Assembly: GCA_027886865.1 (NCBI GenBank)
Contig: JAPCJR010000020.1
Location: forward strand, 1 to 39,158
DNA length: 39,158 bases
Reading direction: 5' to 3'
Source of the DNA: Nitrososphaerota archaeon
Lineage (GTDB): Archaea > Thermoproteota > Nitrososphaeria > Nitrososphaerales > UBA183
Shown: piece after piece, positions 1 through 8,079 of the stretch
How positions within the stretch are numbered: position 1 is the first letter of the stretch
How the letters are laid out: every line of letters starts with the position of its first letter
Notes under the pieces: model-generated
What the model saw: only the letters and a program-made list of their open reading frames with translations
Database searches by the model: none
Told to the model about the DNA's origin: nothing
Translations under genes and position numbers: made by a program

Positions 1-579
1 CATCCTGACATGGTGGTGTCAGGCATCAACATAGGAGAGAACCTGACGATCCAAGACATCCTGGCTTCAGGCACCGTAGCCGCGGCGATGGAAGCGGCGC
101 TCTTAGGGATACCGTCGATCGCGTTCTCCATGGAAGTGCCATCCAGCAGACGCTTCAGCCACGGCCAGAAGGACCCGCGCTTCGACCTGCCCGCCCGCGT
201 CGCGAAGGAGATAACGCTCGAGGTCCTTGAGCACGGGCTGCCCAAAGGGGTGAACCTGCTGAACGTGAATTTTCCGTGGAACACGAAGGAAGGGACCAAG
301 GTGAAGCTCACATCGATCGAGGTGAGGAAGTACCGCGACTATGTGATCGAGAGGAAGGACCCCAGGGGGAGGCCATACTATTGGGTGTGGGGAGCGAGGC
401 TGCCGACCTTTGAGAAGGACTCGGACATCTATGCTGTGCACAAGCAGAGTGCCATCTCCATCTCCCCGCTCTCGCTCGACCTGACACCGACCGTCGCGAG
501 GCAGGTCAGGCTCTTCGGCGGCCGTCTCAAAGACAGAATAGGGATGATGTACCAGAACCTCGGCGGTTCACATAAATAG
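1..579 (+). CDS. surE: 5'/3'-nucleotidase SurE, 5'-truncated by the window edge
   Basis: SurE removes phosphate from nucleoside 5'- and 3'-monophosphates using a divalent metal. The frame is open from base 1, so the N-terminus, including the metal-binding DD motif, lies outside the window. What remains starts with PDMVVSGINIGENL, which matches the family's conserved (P)D(L)VVSGIN.G.N block, including the metal-ligand Asn. It is followed by the segment GTVAAAMEAALLGIPSIAFS, another hallmark of the family. The C-terminal third (YWVWG, then TDxxAVxxxxISISPL-like residues) is also typical. The stop codon overlaps a TATA-like element that probably serves the next gene. Family assignment is firm; only the full length is unknown. 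Confidence 0.93.
   Translation, partial: HPDMVVSGINIGENLTIQDILASGTVAAAMEAALLGIPSIAFSMEVPSSRRFSHGQKDPRFDLPARVAKEITLEVLEHGLPKGVNLLNVNFPWNTKEGTKVKLTSIEVRKYRDYVIERKDPRGRPYYWVWGARLPTFEKDSDIYAVHKQSAISISPLSLDLTPTVARQVRLFGGRLKDRIGMMYQNLGGSHK
571..579 (+). promoter_or_regulatory. TATA box for the 607 gene
   Basis: CATAAATAG is centred near 575, about 32 bp before the GTG at 607. It overlaps the surE stop codon. The predicted transcript would have a leader of only a few bases. This is inferred from spacing alone. Confidence 0.45.
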
Positions 580-606
580 GGAACCTGAGAATTATCTCTC
601 GCGGCC

Positions 607-1155
607 GTGAAAGTTTGGAGAAGGCTACCTAGCGTGCAGAAGAATTCTGGGGCTTGGCGGATTTCAGCTAGCCCCGAGGTCTTCCCACACGTCCGGTTCG
701 TGACTCTCTCCCGAGCGGTCAGACTGGCGTTCCCGCCCCTCCTGGTGTCGTCGCTCCCGAAGAGGGCAATCGGATTCTCTTACCCTAGTGGCAGAGAAGG
801 GAGGGTGCTCGGCATCGCGCTGCTATCGGCGACGTTCTTGATTGGCTTCCTCCTTTCGCCGACAATCGGCCTCTCCGGCTTTCTATTGATGGCCTGGCTG
901 ACGGGCGGCACGGCGGCGCTGATGCTCTACAACTCCACGGTGGGCAGGGTGGCGTTCGTCAAGAGCTACTGTTCCACCTGCAGGCTAAGGCCGCTCATCG
1001 AAGAGCATGAGACGATGCACCTGAACGGCGAGCCCACCGAGGAGGTGGTCTGGGGGGAGACGAGGAAGAAGTACACGTATGAAGGACTCTCGTTGGCGAA
1101 CGACCCGAAGATCTGCACCTTCTGCCCGATCGCCAAAAAGCTAAGAACTCAGTGA
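607..1155 (+). CDS. two-TM membrane protein with paired CxxC motifs (unknown function)
   Basis: I do not recognise this 182-residue protein. A basic N-terminal segment of about 65 residues is followed by two adjacent hydrophobic helices (roughly residues 75-110, rich in Leu/Gly/Ala). The C-terminal part carries C122-x2-C125 and C170-x2-C173, a spacing that could bind zinc or an Fe-S cluster. The 44-residue linker is rich in Glu and basic residues. It lies 27 bp after surE and 16 bp before the ABCE1 gene on the same strand. The GTG start is chosen because a TATA-like box lies about 30 bp upstream; a later in-frame GTG is possible. Possible roles include a redox or metal-binding membrane protein, but nothing in the sequence decides this. 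Confidence 0.65.
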   Translation: MKVWRRLPSVQKNSGAWRISASPEVFPHVRFVTLSRAVRLAFPPLLVSSLPKRAIGFSYPSGREGRVLGIALLSATFLIGFLLSPTIGLSGFLLMAWLTGGTAALMLYNSTVGRVAFVKSYCSTCRLRPLIEEHETMHLNGEPTEEVVWGETRKKYTYEGLSLANDPKICTFCPIAKKLRTQ

Positions 1156-1171
1156 GGCGGGAGTTGCAACC

Positions 1172-2983
1172 TTGGTTCACAGGGTAGCCGTTCTTGATGA
1201 TGACCTTTGCCACTCCGACAAGTGTGGCCTAGAGTGCATCAGGGACTGTCCGGTGAACATCAACGGCGAGGACTGCATACAGCTCGGCGAGGAGAAGCTC
1301 GCGGTCATCTCAGAGTCGCTGTGCATCGGATGCGGCATCTGCGTCAACGTCTGCCCCTTCGACGCGATCACGATACTCAACCTGAGCGAGGAGCTGAAGA
1401 AGGACAAGATCCACCAGTACGGCATCAATTCGTTCAGGCTGTACCGTCTCCCCACCCCCAGGAAGGGCCAGGTCGTCGGGCTCGTGGGCCGGAACGGGGT
1501 GGGCAAGTCGACCGCACTCCAGATACTCTCCGGACAGGTGATCCCCAACCTCGGCGACTACGAGCACGAGCCATCCTGGGACAAGTTCCTAGGATACCTG
1601 AGCGGGAGGGAGATGAAAGACCACTTCAAGCGCGTCTCGATGGGCGAGGTCAAGGTCTCGCTCAAGCCTCAGGCGGTGTACAAGCTCCCCGAGGTCTGGA
1701 AGAAGGACGTGCGCTCGCTCATCGAGAAGGTCGACGAGACCCACGACGCGGCGAGAGTCGTCGCCGAGCTGGGACTGGGCGAGGCCATGTCGAAGAACCT
1801 CCCCGACCTGAGCGGAGGGGAACTGCAGCGGGTCGCCGTCGCCGTCGCGGCGCTGAAGGACGCGGACATCTATCTCTTCGACGAGCCGTCGTCCTTCAAC
1901 GACGTCTATCAGAGGATGGCCGTCTCGCGACTCATAAGGCGCATAGCGGAGAAGGGCAAGTTCGTGGTGCTGGTCGAGCACGACATCACTTTCCTTGACT
2001 ATGCGAGCGACTATGTCCAGATCATCTATGGAGAGCCCGGCGTCTACGGGGTCGTGTCGGCTCTCTATCCGTCCCGCACGGGAATCAACGCGCTTCTCGA
2101 GGGGATGCTCCCGCAGGAGAACATCAGGTTCAGAGAGCGGGCGGTCACCTTCGAGGCGCCCACGGCCGTGGAGAGCCAGCAGTCGACGGAGGTGGTGGCG
2201 AGCTACACAGACATCAAGAAGACCTTCCCGGGTTTTTCGCTGGAGGCCCGAGGCGGTGAGCTCACGAGGGGCATAGTGCTCGGGATTATCGGTGCCAACG
2301 CGCTGGGCAAGACGACGTTCCTGCGCATCCTCGCCGGAGAGGAGAAGCCTGACTCCGGCAACGTGAACCTCGGAGCGAAGATAGCCTACAAGCCCCAGTA
2401 CCTGAAGTCCGACTTCGCCGGGACGGTGCAGGAGTTCTTCACCGAGAAGGTCGGGAAGGGCTTCGACGACCCCAACCTGCAGACGTCGTTGGCGACGCCG
2501 CTCAGGATGGAGAAGCTCCTGGCCCGAAACATGTCCGAGCTGAGCGGGGGAGAGCTTCAGAAGGTGGCCATAGTCGCGACGTTCTCGCAGGAAGCCGACA
2601 TCTACGCCCTGGACGAGCCTAGCGCCTTCGTGGACGTCGAGGACAGGTTCGTGATCGCCAAGGCGATTGGCAGGCTGGTTAAGGCCGTGGGGAAGAGCGC
2701 TATGGTGATCGACCACGACATCCAACTGCTCGACCTCGTCTCCGACAGGATGCTGGTCTTCACGGGAAATCCGGGGGTCGAGGGCTCCGCCACGCCACCG
2801 CTCGGGAAGGAGGAGGGGATGAACATCTTCCTCAAGGAGGTCGGCCTCACATACAGGCGAGACATCAACAGCGGAAGGCCGCGGGTGAACAAGCCGGATG
2901 GCAAACTCGACAGGGAGCAGAAGGAGAGAGGCCAGTACTACTACGAGACGAGGGGAGTCCCTCGTGAAGCCGCCGAAGAGTGA
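1172..2983 (+). CDS. ribosome recycling ATPase ABCE1/Rli1
   Basis: ABCE1 splits the terminated 70S ribosome into subunits together with aRF1/Pelota in the cytoplasm. The 603-residue length is usual. The N-terminus has two ferredoxin-like 4Fe-4S motifs: the first includes CGLECIRDCP, the second CIGCGICVNVCP. Two ABC cassettes follow. The first has Walker A GRNGVGKST (about residue 108), signature LSGGELQR and Walker B FDEPSS. The second has Walker A GANALGKTT, signature LSGGELQK and DEPSAFVDVE. The usual LDV of each D-loop reads NDV and VDV here, a mild deviation. The start is TTG at 1172, which leaves the first Cys cluster intact. It sits 16 bp after the CxxC membrane protein. Identification is very secure. 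Confidence 0.97.
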   Translation: MVHRVAVLDDDLCHSDKCGLECIRDCPVNINGEDCIQLGEEKLAVISESLCIGCGICVNVCPFDAITILNLSEELKKDKIHQYGINSFRLYRLPTPRKGQVVGLVGRNGVGKSTALQILSGQVIPNLGDYEHEPSWDKFLGYLSGREMKDHFKRVSMGEVKVSLKPQAVYKLPEVWKKDVRSLIEKVDETHDAARVVAELGLGEAMSKNLPDLSGGELQRVAVAVAALKDADIYLFDEPSSFNDVYQRMAVSRLIRRIAEKGKFVVLVEHDITFLDYASDYVQIIYGEPGVYGVVSALYPSRTGINALLEGMLPQENIRFRERAVTFEAPTAVESQQSTEVVASYTDIKKTFPGFSLEARGGELTRGIVLGIIGANALGKTTFLRILAGEEKPDSGNVNLGAKIAYKPQYLKSDFAGTVQEFFTEKVGKGFDDPNLQTSLATPLRMEKLLARNMSELSGGELQKVAIVATFSQEADIYALDEPSAFVDVEDRFVIAKAIGRLVKAVGKSAMVIDHDIQLLDLVSDRMLVFTGNPGVEGSATPPLGKEEGMNIFLKEVGLTYRRDINSGRPRVNKPDGKLDREQKERGQYYYETRGVPREAAEE

Positions 2984-3025
2984 GCTCCATCACAGGATAA
3001 GTAGGAGGCCGGGGGGCCGAGAATC

Positions 3026-3856
3026 GTGGTCAAGCTTCTTCAGAAGACGCTCAGAAGCGTCCTCCCGCCCGGTCAGGCAAAGGCCGTGGAGACCGGTATC
3101 GACATCATCGGCGACATCGCGATAGTGAAGCTCGACGCGTCCGTTAAGGACCAGGGCGGGGCCGTCGGGGAGGCGATCCTCGCGTCGATGAAGCACGTGA
3201 GGGCGGTCTTCGACCAGGAAGGTGGCCTGGAAGGCGACTTCCGCCTGAGGAGGCTCAGACACGTAGCGGGGGAGCAGAGGACGCTGACCATGCACAAGGA
3301 GAACCAGCTTCGCTTCATGGTCGACGTCGAGAAGTGTTATTTCTCGCCGAGGCTCTCGACGGAGAGGCTGAGGATCGCCGATCTGGCGCAACCGGGCGAG
3401 CTTGTCCTGAACATGTTTGCGGGGGTGGGACCCTACTCGAACACCGTTTCAAAGAGGAAGAGGGCCACGGTGTACAGCAACGAGCTGAACGAGGTGGCGT
3501 TCGAGCTGCACATCCGCAACAACAAGCTGAACAAGGTCGAAGGGCTCACGAAGATGTCGCAGGAGGATGCCTCGCGCCTTCCCGAGGTCCTCGACGTCAA
3601 GTTCGATAGGATACTCATGCCCCATCCGTCGCAGTCCGACAGGTTCCTCCCTTCGGCGATCGAGATGGCCAAGCCGGGAGGATGGATACACTACTACAGG
3701 CACGTATCGGGGTACGACCTCGCTGAGGCCGAAGAAGAGCTGGCGCGAGAGCTCCGCCGCATAATCGGCGAAGGCGTGAAGTTCAACAGCCGGAAGGTCC
3801 GTGAGATAGGCCCGAGGTACATCGAGCTGGTAGCGGACATTCAGGTCCCGCGGTGA
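3026..3856 (+). CDS. Trm5/Taw2-family tRNA-guanine-37 SAM-dependent transferase
   Basis: This 276-residue protein belongs to the archaeal family containing tRNA (guanine-37-N1)-methyltransferase Trm5 and the wybutosine enzyme Taw2. An N-terminal region with FRLRRLRHVAGE and a block VEKCYFSPRLSTER precede the Rossmann fold. SAM motif I is LNMFAGVGPYS (about residues 128-138). Motif II contains YSNELNEVAFE, and the C-terminal strand GGWIHYYRH is typical. The NLP/NPP-like catalytic motif is altered: the strand DRILM is followed by PHPSQS, so the usual Asn position is Pro. This makes the choice between m1G37 methylation and the Taw2 aminocarboxypropyl reaction uncertain. GTG start; the 3' end overlaps the convergent DUF99 gene by 16 bp. 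Confidence 0.85.
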   Translation: MVKLLQKTLRSVLPPGQAKAVETGIDIIGDIAIVKLDASVKDQGGAVGEAILASMKHVRAVFDQEGGLEGDFRLRRLRHVAGEQRTLTMHKENQLRFMVDVEKCYFSPRLSTERLRIADLAQPGELVLNMFAGVGPYSNTVSKRKRATVYSNELNEVAFELHIRNNKLNKVEGLTKMSQEDASRLPEVLDVKFDRILMPHPSQSDRFLPSAIEMAKPGGWIHYYRHVSGYDLAEAEEELARELRRIIGEGVKFNSRKVREIGPRYIELVADIQVPR

Positions 3857-4416
3857 TCGGCGCGCCTGGCGCGTGCCAGAAGCCGGGCCACTCTGACGGG
3901 CTCTGCGAGCGCCCCTTGGAGAGTGAAAGAATCCATGACCTGCCGGGCATCGTACTCTTCGATGGAGGCGAGCCGGACATACACCATCTTCCCCGTCTTC
4001 AGGAGGAGGGAGGTCCTTGCCCCTAGCCTCCGGCAGAGCGCGACCTTCGCCTCCCAGGCGATGAAGCGCGCCTTGATGGCGTCCTCGATCCCGGGCGACT
4101 CGCTGTAGGTGAGGCAGATCACGGGCACCCCGGTCTTGGACGCAAAGGCGTCGACGTCGACTACGTTGTAGTAGCTGATGATGGCCCCAGAAAGCAGTAT
4201 CACGTTAACGTCATCGCGGTGCAGCGCCCTGTAGAGGCGGACCAGGGCATCGGTCGCGTCGTCTCCTCCGACAGCCGCCCCGCCGAAGGCGAAGCCGTCC
4301 AGCACGAGGTCGGACCTCATCACTGCGCCCGCGATGGTTGAACGCGTGTCTGCCCTGCGGAAGCTCTCGGCTATCCCGAAGGCCCTGATAGCCGGCTTGT
4401 TTGGATGGACCCGCAT
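3841..4416 (-). CDS. DUF99 (UPF0215) family protein
   Basis: DUF99 proteins are widespread in archaea and are structurally related to endonuclease V; their cellular role is not established. This 191-residue copy shows the characteristic N-terminal stretch KPAIRAFGIAESF, the segment VMRSDLVLDGFAFG, the core NVILLSGAIISYYNVVD and the later VPVICLTYSESPG. The ATG at 4416 is supported by a TATA box centred 27 bp upstream, which predicts a leaderless mRNA. The gene converges on the tRNA methyltransferase and overlaps it by 16 bp. Family assignment is firm; function is not. Confidence 0.88.
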   Translation of the reverse strand: MRVHPNKPAIRAFGIAESFRRADTRSTIAGAVMRSDLVLDGFAFGGAAVGGDDATDALVRLYRALHRDDVNVILLSGAIISYYNVVDVDAFASKTGVPVICLTYSESPGIEDAIKARFIAWEAKVALCRRLGARTSLLLKTGKMVYVRLASIEEYDARQVMDSFTLQGALAEPVRVARLLARARRADHRGT

Positions 4417-4439
4417 CGAGAGCTGAGGGTTGGCGCAGC

Positions 4440-4447
4440 CTTAATAC
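4440..4447 (-). promoter_or_regulatory. TATA box for the DUF99 gene
   Basis: On the minus strand the element reads GTATTAAG, centred about 27 bp before the ATG at 4416. That predicts initiation at or next to the start codon. Confidence 0.55.
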
Positions 4448-4481
4448 GCTTCGCCGGCCGCCGGAACTCGGCGTCAATGAA

Positions 4482-4494
4482 GTAACAGAGTTAC
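4482..4494. repeat. 13-bp perfect inverted repeat GTAACAGAGTTAC
   Basis: GTAAC-aga-GTTAC is a perfect dyad about 45 bp upstream of the DUF99 TATA box, in the gap between DUF99 and the nuclease gene. It could be a dimeric regulator site, or chance; only one copy was noticed. Confidence 0.35.
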
Positions 4495-4537
4495 GGATAC
4501 ATCAATATGACCGGAAGGCATTTGACTGAGACGCCGT

Positions 4538-5128
4538 TCAAAGTATCGCCAGTCCCTCTTCGAAGCGGCTGACGGACGCGAGGAAGTCACGCAGCGCGAA
4601 GATCGGGACGACCGGCACGCCCGACACTAGTCTAGTCGGCGCGTCGAGCAGTGTGAGTATGACCGGCAGCACCGGGATACGGAGGGCCATCTTCTTCTTG
4701 TAGAGTGCCGTGCGCTCTATCTGCTCGGCCGCCACGCGCTCGAGAGTCGAGGGGGCGAAGCCCTTCCCCCAGTGCTTACAGTCGACGGAGAGGGCGAGGC
4801 CGGAGGATTCGGCGAAGATGTCTATCTGCCTCCTGGGTTTCGTCATGACGACGTTCTTCTTGACCGAGTAACCGCTGGCCTTCAGCAGCCCGGCACAAAA
4901 TTCTTCGAACTCGGCCCAAGTCATCAGGGAGCTGACCGATTCGGGCGTGGCTCCTGTCTTGATGAGCGCGACCGCTGTCACGACCCTGTCAGCGGTGCCG
5001 GGACGCAACCCGAGCTGGGTCGAGATGTCTTCCAGCAGCGCGGCGGCTCTTGACTCGCCCCTTGAACGGCGGACGAGGAGGTGGAACAGAGGATCCGGAA
5101 TCTCGGACACAGGCCTACCTTGTCCCAT
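4538..5128 (-). CDS. Mrr-like PD-(D/E)XK nuclease, orphan
   Basis: This 196-residue protein has a restriction-endonuclease-like core. A helix WAEFEEFCAGLLKASGY supplies the first acidic residues. The strand pair then gives RRQIDIF (catalytic Asp), a short turn, and LALSVDCKHW (the D-x-K element). The DCKHWG reading matches the Mrr/archaeal nuclease signature (D/E)CKxW. The N-terminal 80 residues are helical and carry no recognised domain. The C-terminal 60 residues are hydrophobic (VLPVILTLLD). No methyltransferase or specificity subunit lies nearby, so a classical restriction system is unlikely. A role in DNA repair, Holliday-junction processing or defence is equally possible. A weak TATA-like element at about 5197-5207 would give a leader of about 50 nt. 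Confidence 0.78.
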   Translation of the reverse strand: MGQGRPVSEIPDPLFHLLVRRSRGESRAAALLEDISTQLGLRPGTADRVVTAVALIKTGATPESVSSLMTWAEFEEFCAGLLKASGYSVKKNVVMTKPRRQIDIFAESSGLALSVDCKHWGKGFAPSTLERVAAEQIERTALYKKKMALRIPVLPVILTLLDAPTRLVSGVPVVPIFALRDFLASVSRFEEGLAIL

Positions 5129-5216
5129 ACTGTCTCTCCCTATTTGTGGGCAACGCTACAGAGCGGTTAGGGTCGGAATGCCATCTGCTCAGCGCAGAAA
5201 ATAAATCGAAGGACGA

Positions 5217-5232
5217 GAGCGAGCCCTCGCTC
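5217..5232 (-). terminator. short GC hairpin after the binding-protein gene
   Basis: GAGCGA and TCGCTC form a 6-bp stem with a 4-base loop about 17 bp beyond the stop codon. There is no adjoining T-run on the minus strand, so this is only a weak terminator candidate. Confidence 0.2.
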
Positions 5233-5248
5233 GCTCCTGTTACGCGTT

Positions 5249-7984
5249 CTATGGAGTCGCTATATGCGTTGAGGGACGGGGGTACCCGCGCCTGCGGCTC
5301 GAACCGATGGCGAGCGCTGCCATCAGGACGACCGTAACCATCGCTATTCCACCAAGCACCGTCGGAGACAACGCCAGGCTGCCGCTTGTACTGGACGTGC
5401 CAGTCGAAGTGGACGTCGTGGGTTGGCTGCTGCTGGTCGTGGTGGTCGTGATACCCGTCGATGACGTCGTCGTGGTCACGCTAGCTGCGGTCAATTCCAC
5501 CGCCTGGACGAGTGGGTTGTAGAGCGTAGACGCCGCGTTGGCGGTGTAAATTGAAAGGATGTACGCGCCCAAGGGCAGCGTTGTGGGCACCGTGAACGAT
5601 GCGACCCCTTGGGAGTTGCTCGGGGTGCTCATCTGGTACGATATTGCGCCGTTTGAGATGAGCTGCATAGTGACGTTCGCTCCGGCGACCGGGCTCGAGG
5701 TCTTGGAGCCATCTGGCGTCTGTAGGGCGGTCACGGACAGCTGCTGACCTGGGTTGATTATCGCCGGGATGGTTGCTGACTGCGTGAGGACGACAGGAGC
5801 TGCCGCGGCCACGGAGGACAGCTGGCTGCCCCAGTTGAACTGGGAGTACCTAGTGAAGGTGGCGTAGGCAGGCGAGGTTGAAGGCGAGTACGTCGAGAGG
5901 ATGAACGGCCCGTTTCCGATGTCAGCGTGACCGTACTGGGTGATGAAGTTGACCGCATCGTTATAGTCTGTGGCTGCTTGCGGTGCCGTAATCAGTGTCG
6001 TGCCCGTCAAAGACTGGAGCGATGCGAATTCCGGAGGAATGTACGAGCTGGACGCATAAGTCGTGAGTGCAGTCTTCAGGTTGGCGACGTCGGTCGGGTT
6101 CACGATGGACAGCCACGGGAGGTTCTTCTCTGACGAAGTGGAGCTGGACCAGACGTCCTTGCCGTTTGTTACGAGATTGGCCATCCCCGCATATACTGTC
6201 CAGGGTAGCTGTCCGTCCGCTCTTGTCGTCGGCGTGAGTGCGAAGAGGCCGCCGGCAGCGTTTATGCCCGCGAAGAACTGGTCGGGGTAATAGAAGCTCG
6301 AGTAGACTTTGATGGAAGTCGAGTTCACGATCTGCAGCCCAAGAACTGTCTCCCAGCTTGGCCCGAAGACGGCGGATGTGTATCCGTCAAAGATAGGGCT
6401 ACTGGGGTTCTCGGATGCTTCGCCTGCCAGTATGTACTGATAGATTATGTCGGCCAGGGTGACCGGCTGGCCGTCTTGCCAAGAAGTCGAGAGCATCGGT
6501 GCGAAGTTGGCTGTGACTACTGACTTTGCCATCGCCCCTGAAGCGACATTCACGAACTGGTCCTGAGTAGCGTTGAGAACAACGGCGCTAGTTGGGATCG
6601 GGACGCTCGCAGCGGGACTGTCGTCTTGCACGCTGAAGCTCCACCCTACAGGGTATAGATATCCGGTAGACGGTTGATAGACTACCGGTGGAACAGACAC
6701 GGCCTCACCCCAACCTGAAGAGTAAGAGTCTGTCGAACCACCGAAGGGGTTGAGCGAAGATTGTGCCAGATACCGCACCCCGATGTCAGCAGTCCCCGAC
6801 GATGTGCTCATGCTAAGGAACGAAGCGTAATTTAGCACAGGGTCGGTGACGAAGTTGGCCGTGACTCCGCTCAGCGAATCTGATACGGCATAAGGCGCCA
6901 ACGAAGTTGCGATGCCGATGACCACAGCCGCCTTCACTCCAGCAGATACCAAGCCATCAAGGTCGGCATCCCTGCCCGCGAAGCTCGTGAAGTTAGTGTT
7001 GAAGAAGTCGAGCGCGTATTTGTCGGCCGTGTTAAGGAGGGCCACCGTCGAAGCTTGCTCGCGCAGCGTGTCGTTGTAGGCCCCGAAGGCATCACCTTCG
7101 TTGCTGCTCGCAGGGATGGCGCCCGCTATCGGCGCATAAAGTTCGCCGAACCCTTCATCGTAGTACTGGTAGACAGCTCCGTAACTGGCCGGGTAGATGT
7201 CCCAGGTTGCGTTTGCGGGGTCAACAGAGAACACAGTGGTCAGGGCGGTCGAGAGAGTCCCGGGAATCACTGTGACCTGGAATCCTACCTTCTCCAGCTG
7301 GCCCTGCAGGAACCCGTCGTAAGCGTGCCTGACCGGGTCGTCCGCCCTGTCGAAAATCGTTATGACTATGGGCTTCCCGTCGTAATACCACTGAGGAGTG
7401 GAGGATTCTTTGAAGGTCGCGCCGTTTGCGATAAGAGCTGAGTAAATCGTGCTGTTGGCTATGGAGATAGAATCCGTGATGTTACTGAATGGGGCGGTCG
7501 CTGACGAAGTTACGAGCTGGTCAGGTTCGCCTCCGAACACCGATACGGTTGGGATGCCATTGCCGCCAAGGAGGCTACCTACGAAATAGTCCCTGTCAAC
7601 CAGGTAGTTCAAGGCGAACCTTACCTGTTGGAACTGGAGCGGGTTGAACGAGCCGGTAGTATTCGTCGGGTTGATCTCTAGACCGTACCAGGCTGCGGGC
7701 GATTCGAGTTCGTTGAATCCGGTCGACGGTAAGGTCGATAGCTCGCTCGGGGTGACGGCGAAGTCATAGGCCTGTATCTTTCCGCTTCCCAGGTCAGAAA
7801 CCCCGGTCTGGTCGTTACCGTTATAGCTGGTCAGCGTGAAAGAACTCAGAGGCGGCACGGCCGGAACCGTTGAGGTTACGGAGCTCTGCCCACGAACAAA
7901 AGGAACTGCTACGAGCGAAGATACCGCTAGTACTGAAAGAATGACCACAGAAAAGAGGACTTTCTGGTTCAATACTGAGGTCAT
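5249..7984 (-). CDS. membrane-anchored peptide-type ABC substrate-binding protein (SBP family 5-like)
   Basis: This 911-residue lipoprotein-free binding protein is the likely receptor for the divergent permease/ATPase operon. It has a signal peptide (hydrophobic stretch about residues 8-30, ending VRGQ). Family 5 landmarks are visible in unusual order: VRFALNYLVDRDYF near residue 120, WQDGQPVTLADI near 500 and GNGPFILSTYSP near 690. A beta-rich Ig-like segment (about 730-815), a Ser/Thr-rich stalk (about 830-865) and one C-terminal transmembrane helix ending in an SRRRG stop-transfer follow. This is the usual way archaea tether binding proteins. The ATG at 7984 is chosen because it leaves a clean signal peptide and lies just downstream of a TATA box; an ATG at 8074 is rejected because it would overrun the promoter. 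The substrate is inferred to be peptides, not proven. Confidence 0.86.
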   Translation of the reverse strand: MTSVLNQKVLFSVVILSVLAVSSLVAVPFVRGQSSVTSTVPAVPPLSSFTLTSYNGNDQTGVSDLGSGKIQAYDFAVTPSELSTLPSTGFNELESPAAWYGLEINPTNTTGSFNPLQFQQVRFALNYLVDRDYFVGSLLGGNGIPTVSVFGGEPDQLVTSSATAPFSNITDSISIANSTIYSALIANGATFKESSTPQWYYDGKPIVITIFDRADDPVRHAYDGFLQGQLEKVGFQVTVIPGTLSTALTTVFSVDPANATWDIYPASYGAVYQYYDEGFGELYAPIAGAIPASSNEGDAFGAYNDTLREQASTVALLNTADKYALDFFNTNFTSFAGRDADLDGLVSAGVKAAVVIGIATSLAPYAVSDSLSGVTANFVTDPVLNYASFLSMSTSSGTADIGVRYLAQSSLNPFGGSTDSYSSGWGEAVSVPPVVYQPSTGYLYPVGWSFSVQDDSPAASVPIPTSAVVLNATQDQFVNVASGAMAKSVVTANFAPMLSTSWQDGQPVTLADIIYQYILAGEASENPSSPIFDGYTSAVFGPSWETVLGLQIVNSTSIKVYSSFYYPDQFFAGINAAGGLFALTPTTRADGQLPWTVYAGMANLVTNGKDVWSSSTSSEKNLPWLSIVNPTDVANLKTALTTYASSSYIPPEFASLQSLTGTTLITAPQAATDYNDAVNFITQYGHADIGNGPFILSTYSPSTSPAYATFTRYSQFNWGSQLSSVAAAAPVVLTQSATIPAIINPGQQLSVTALQTPDGSKTSSPVAGANVTMQLISNGAISYQMSTPSNSQGVASFTVPTTLPLGAYILSIYTANAASTLYNPLVQAVELTAASVTTTTSSTGITTTTTSSSQPTTSTSTGTSSTSGSLALSPTVLGGIAMVTVVLMAALAIGSSRRRGYPRPSTHIATP

Positions 7985-8015
7985 TCCCTGTCGGCCCTTT
8001 TTTGGTGGATTCGCG

Positions 8016-8023
8016 TATATAAT
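8016..8023 (-). promoter_or_regulatory. TATA box for the substrate-binding protein
   Basis: ATTATATA on the minus strand is centred about 35 bp before the ATG at 7984. It is the most canonical TATA element in the window and suggests strong expression with a leader of a few bases. Confidence 0.6.
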
Positions 8024-8046
8024 GGTTGCCCCACATTCACGGTGAA

Positions 8047-8057
8047 TTCTTAAAAGT
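8047..8057 (+). promoter_or_regulatory. TATA box for the dpp permease operon
   Basis: TTCTTAAAAGT is centred about 27 bp before the ATG at 8080, predicting a leaderless transcript. It lies back to back with, but separate from, the binding-protein promoter. Receptor and pump can therefore be expressed at different levels. Confidence 0.55.
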
Positions 8058-8079
8058 AAGAAGCGCCACTTCACACAAG

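Noticed and set aside
1589..2725. 378-codon open frame antisense to the ABCE1 gene
   Set aside because: GC-rich third positions leave long stop-free antisense frames; the product has no domain and is low-complexity in charged residues, while the sense strand encodes a full ABCE1.
5395..5490. Low-complexity repeat near the end of the binding-protein gene
   Set aside because: It encodes the Ser/Thr-rich stalk, so it is a coding feature and not a separate repeat element.
8026..8079. Upstream start for the DppB permease and for the binding protein (8074)
   Set aside because: Both longer starts lie upstream of, or run through, the divergent TATA boxes at 8016-8023 and 8047-8057, and spoil the signal peptide or first helix.
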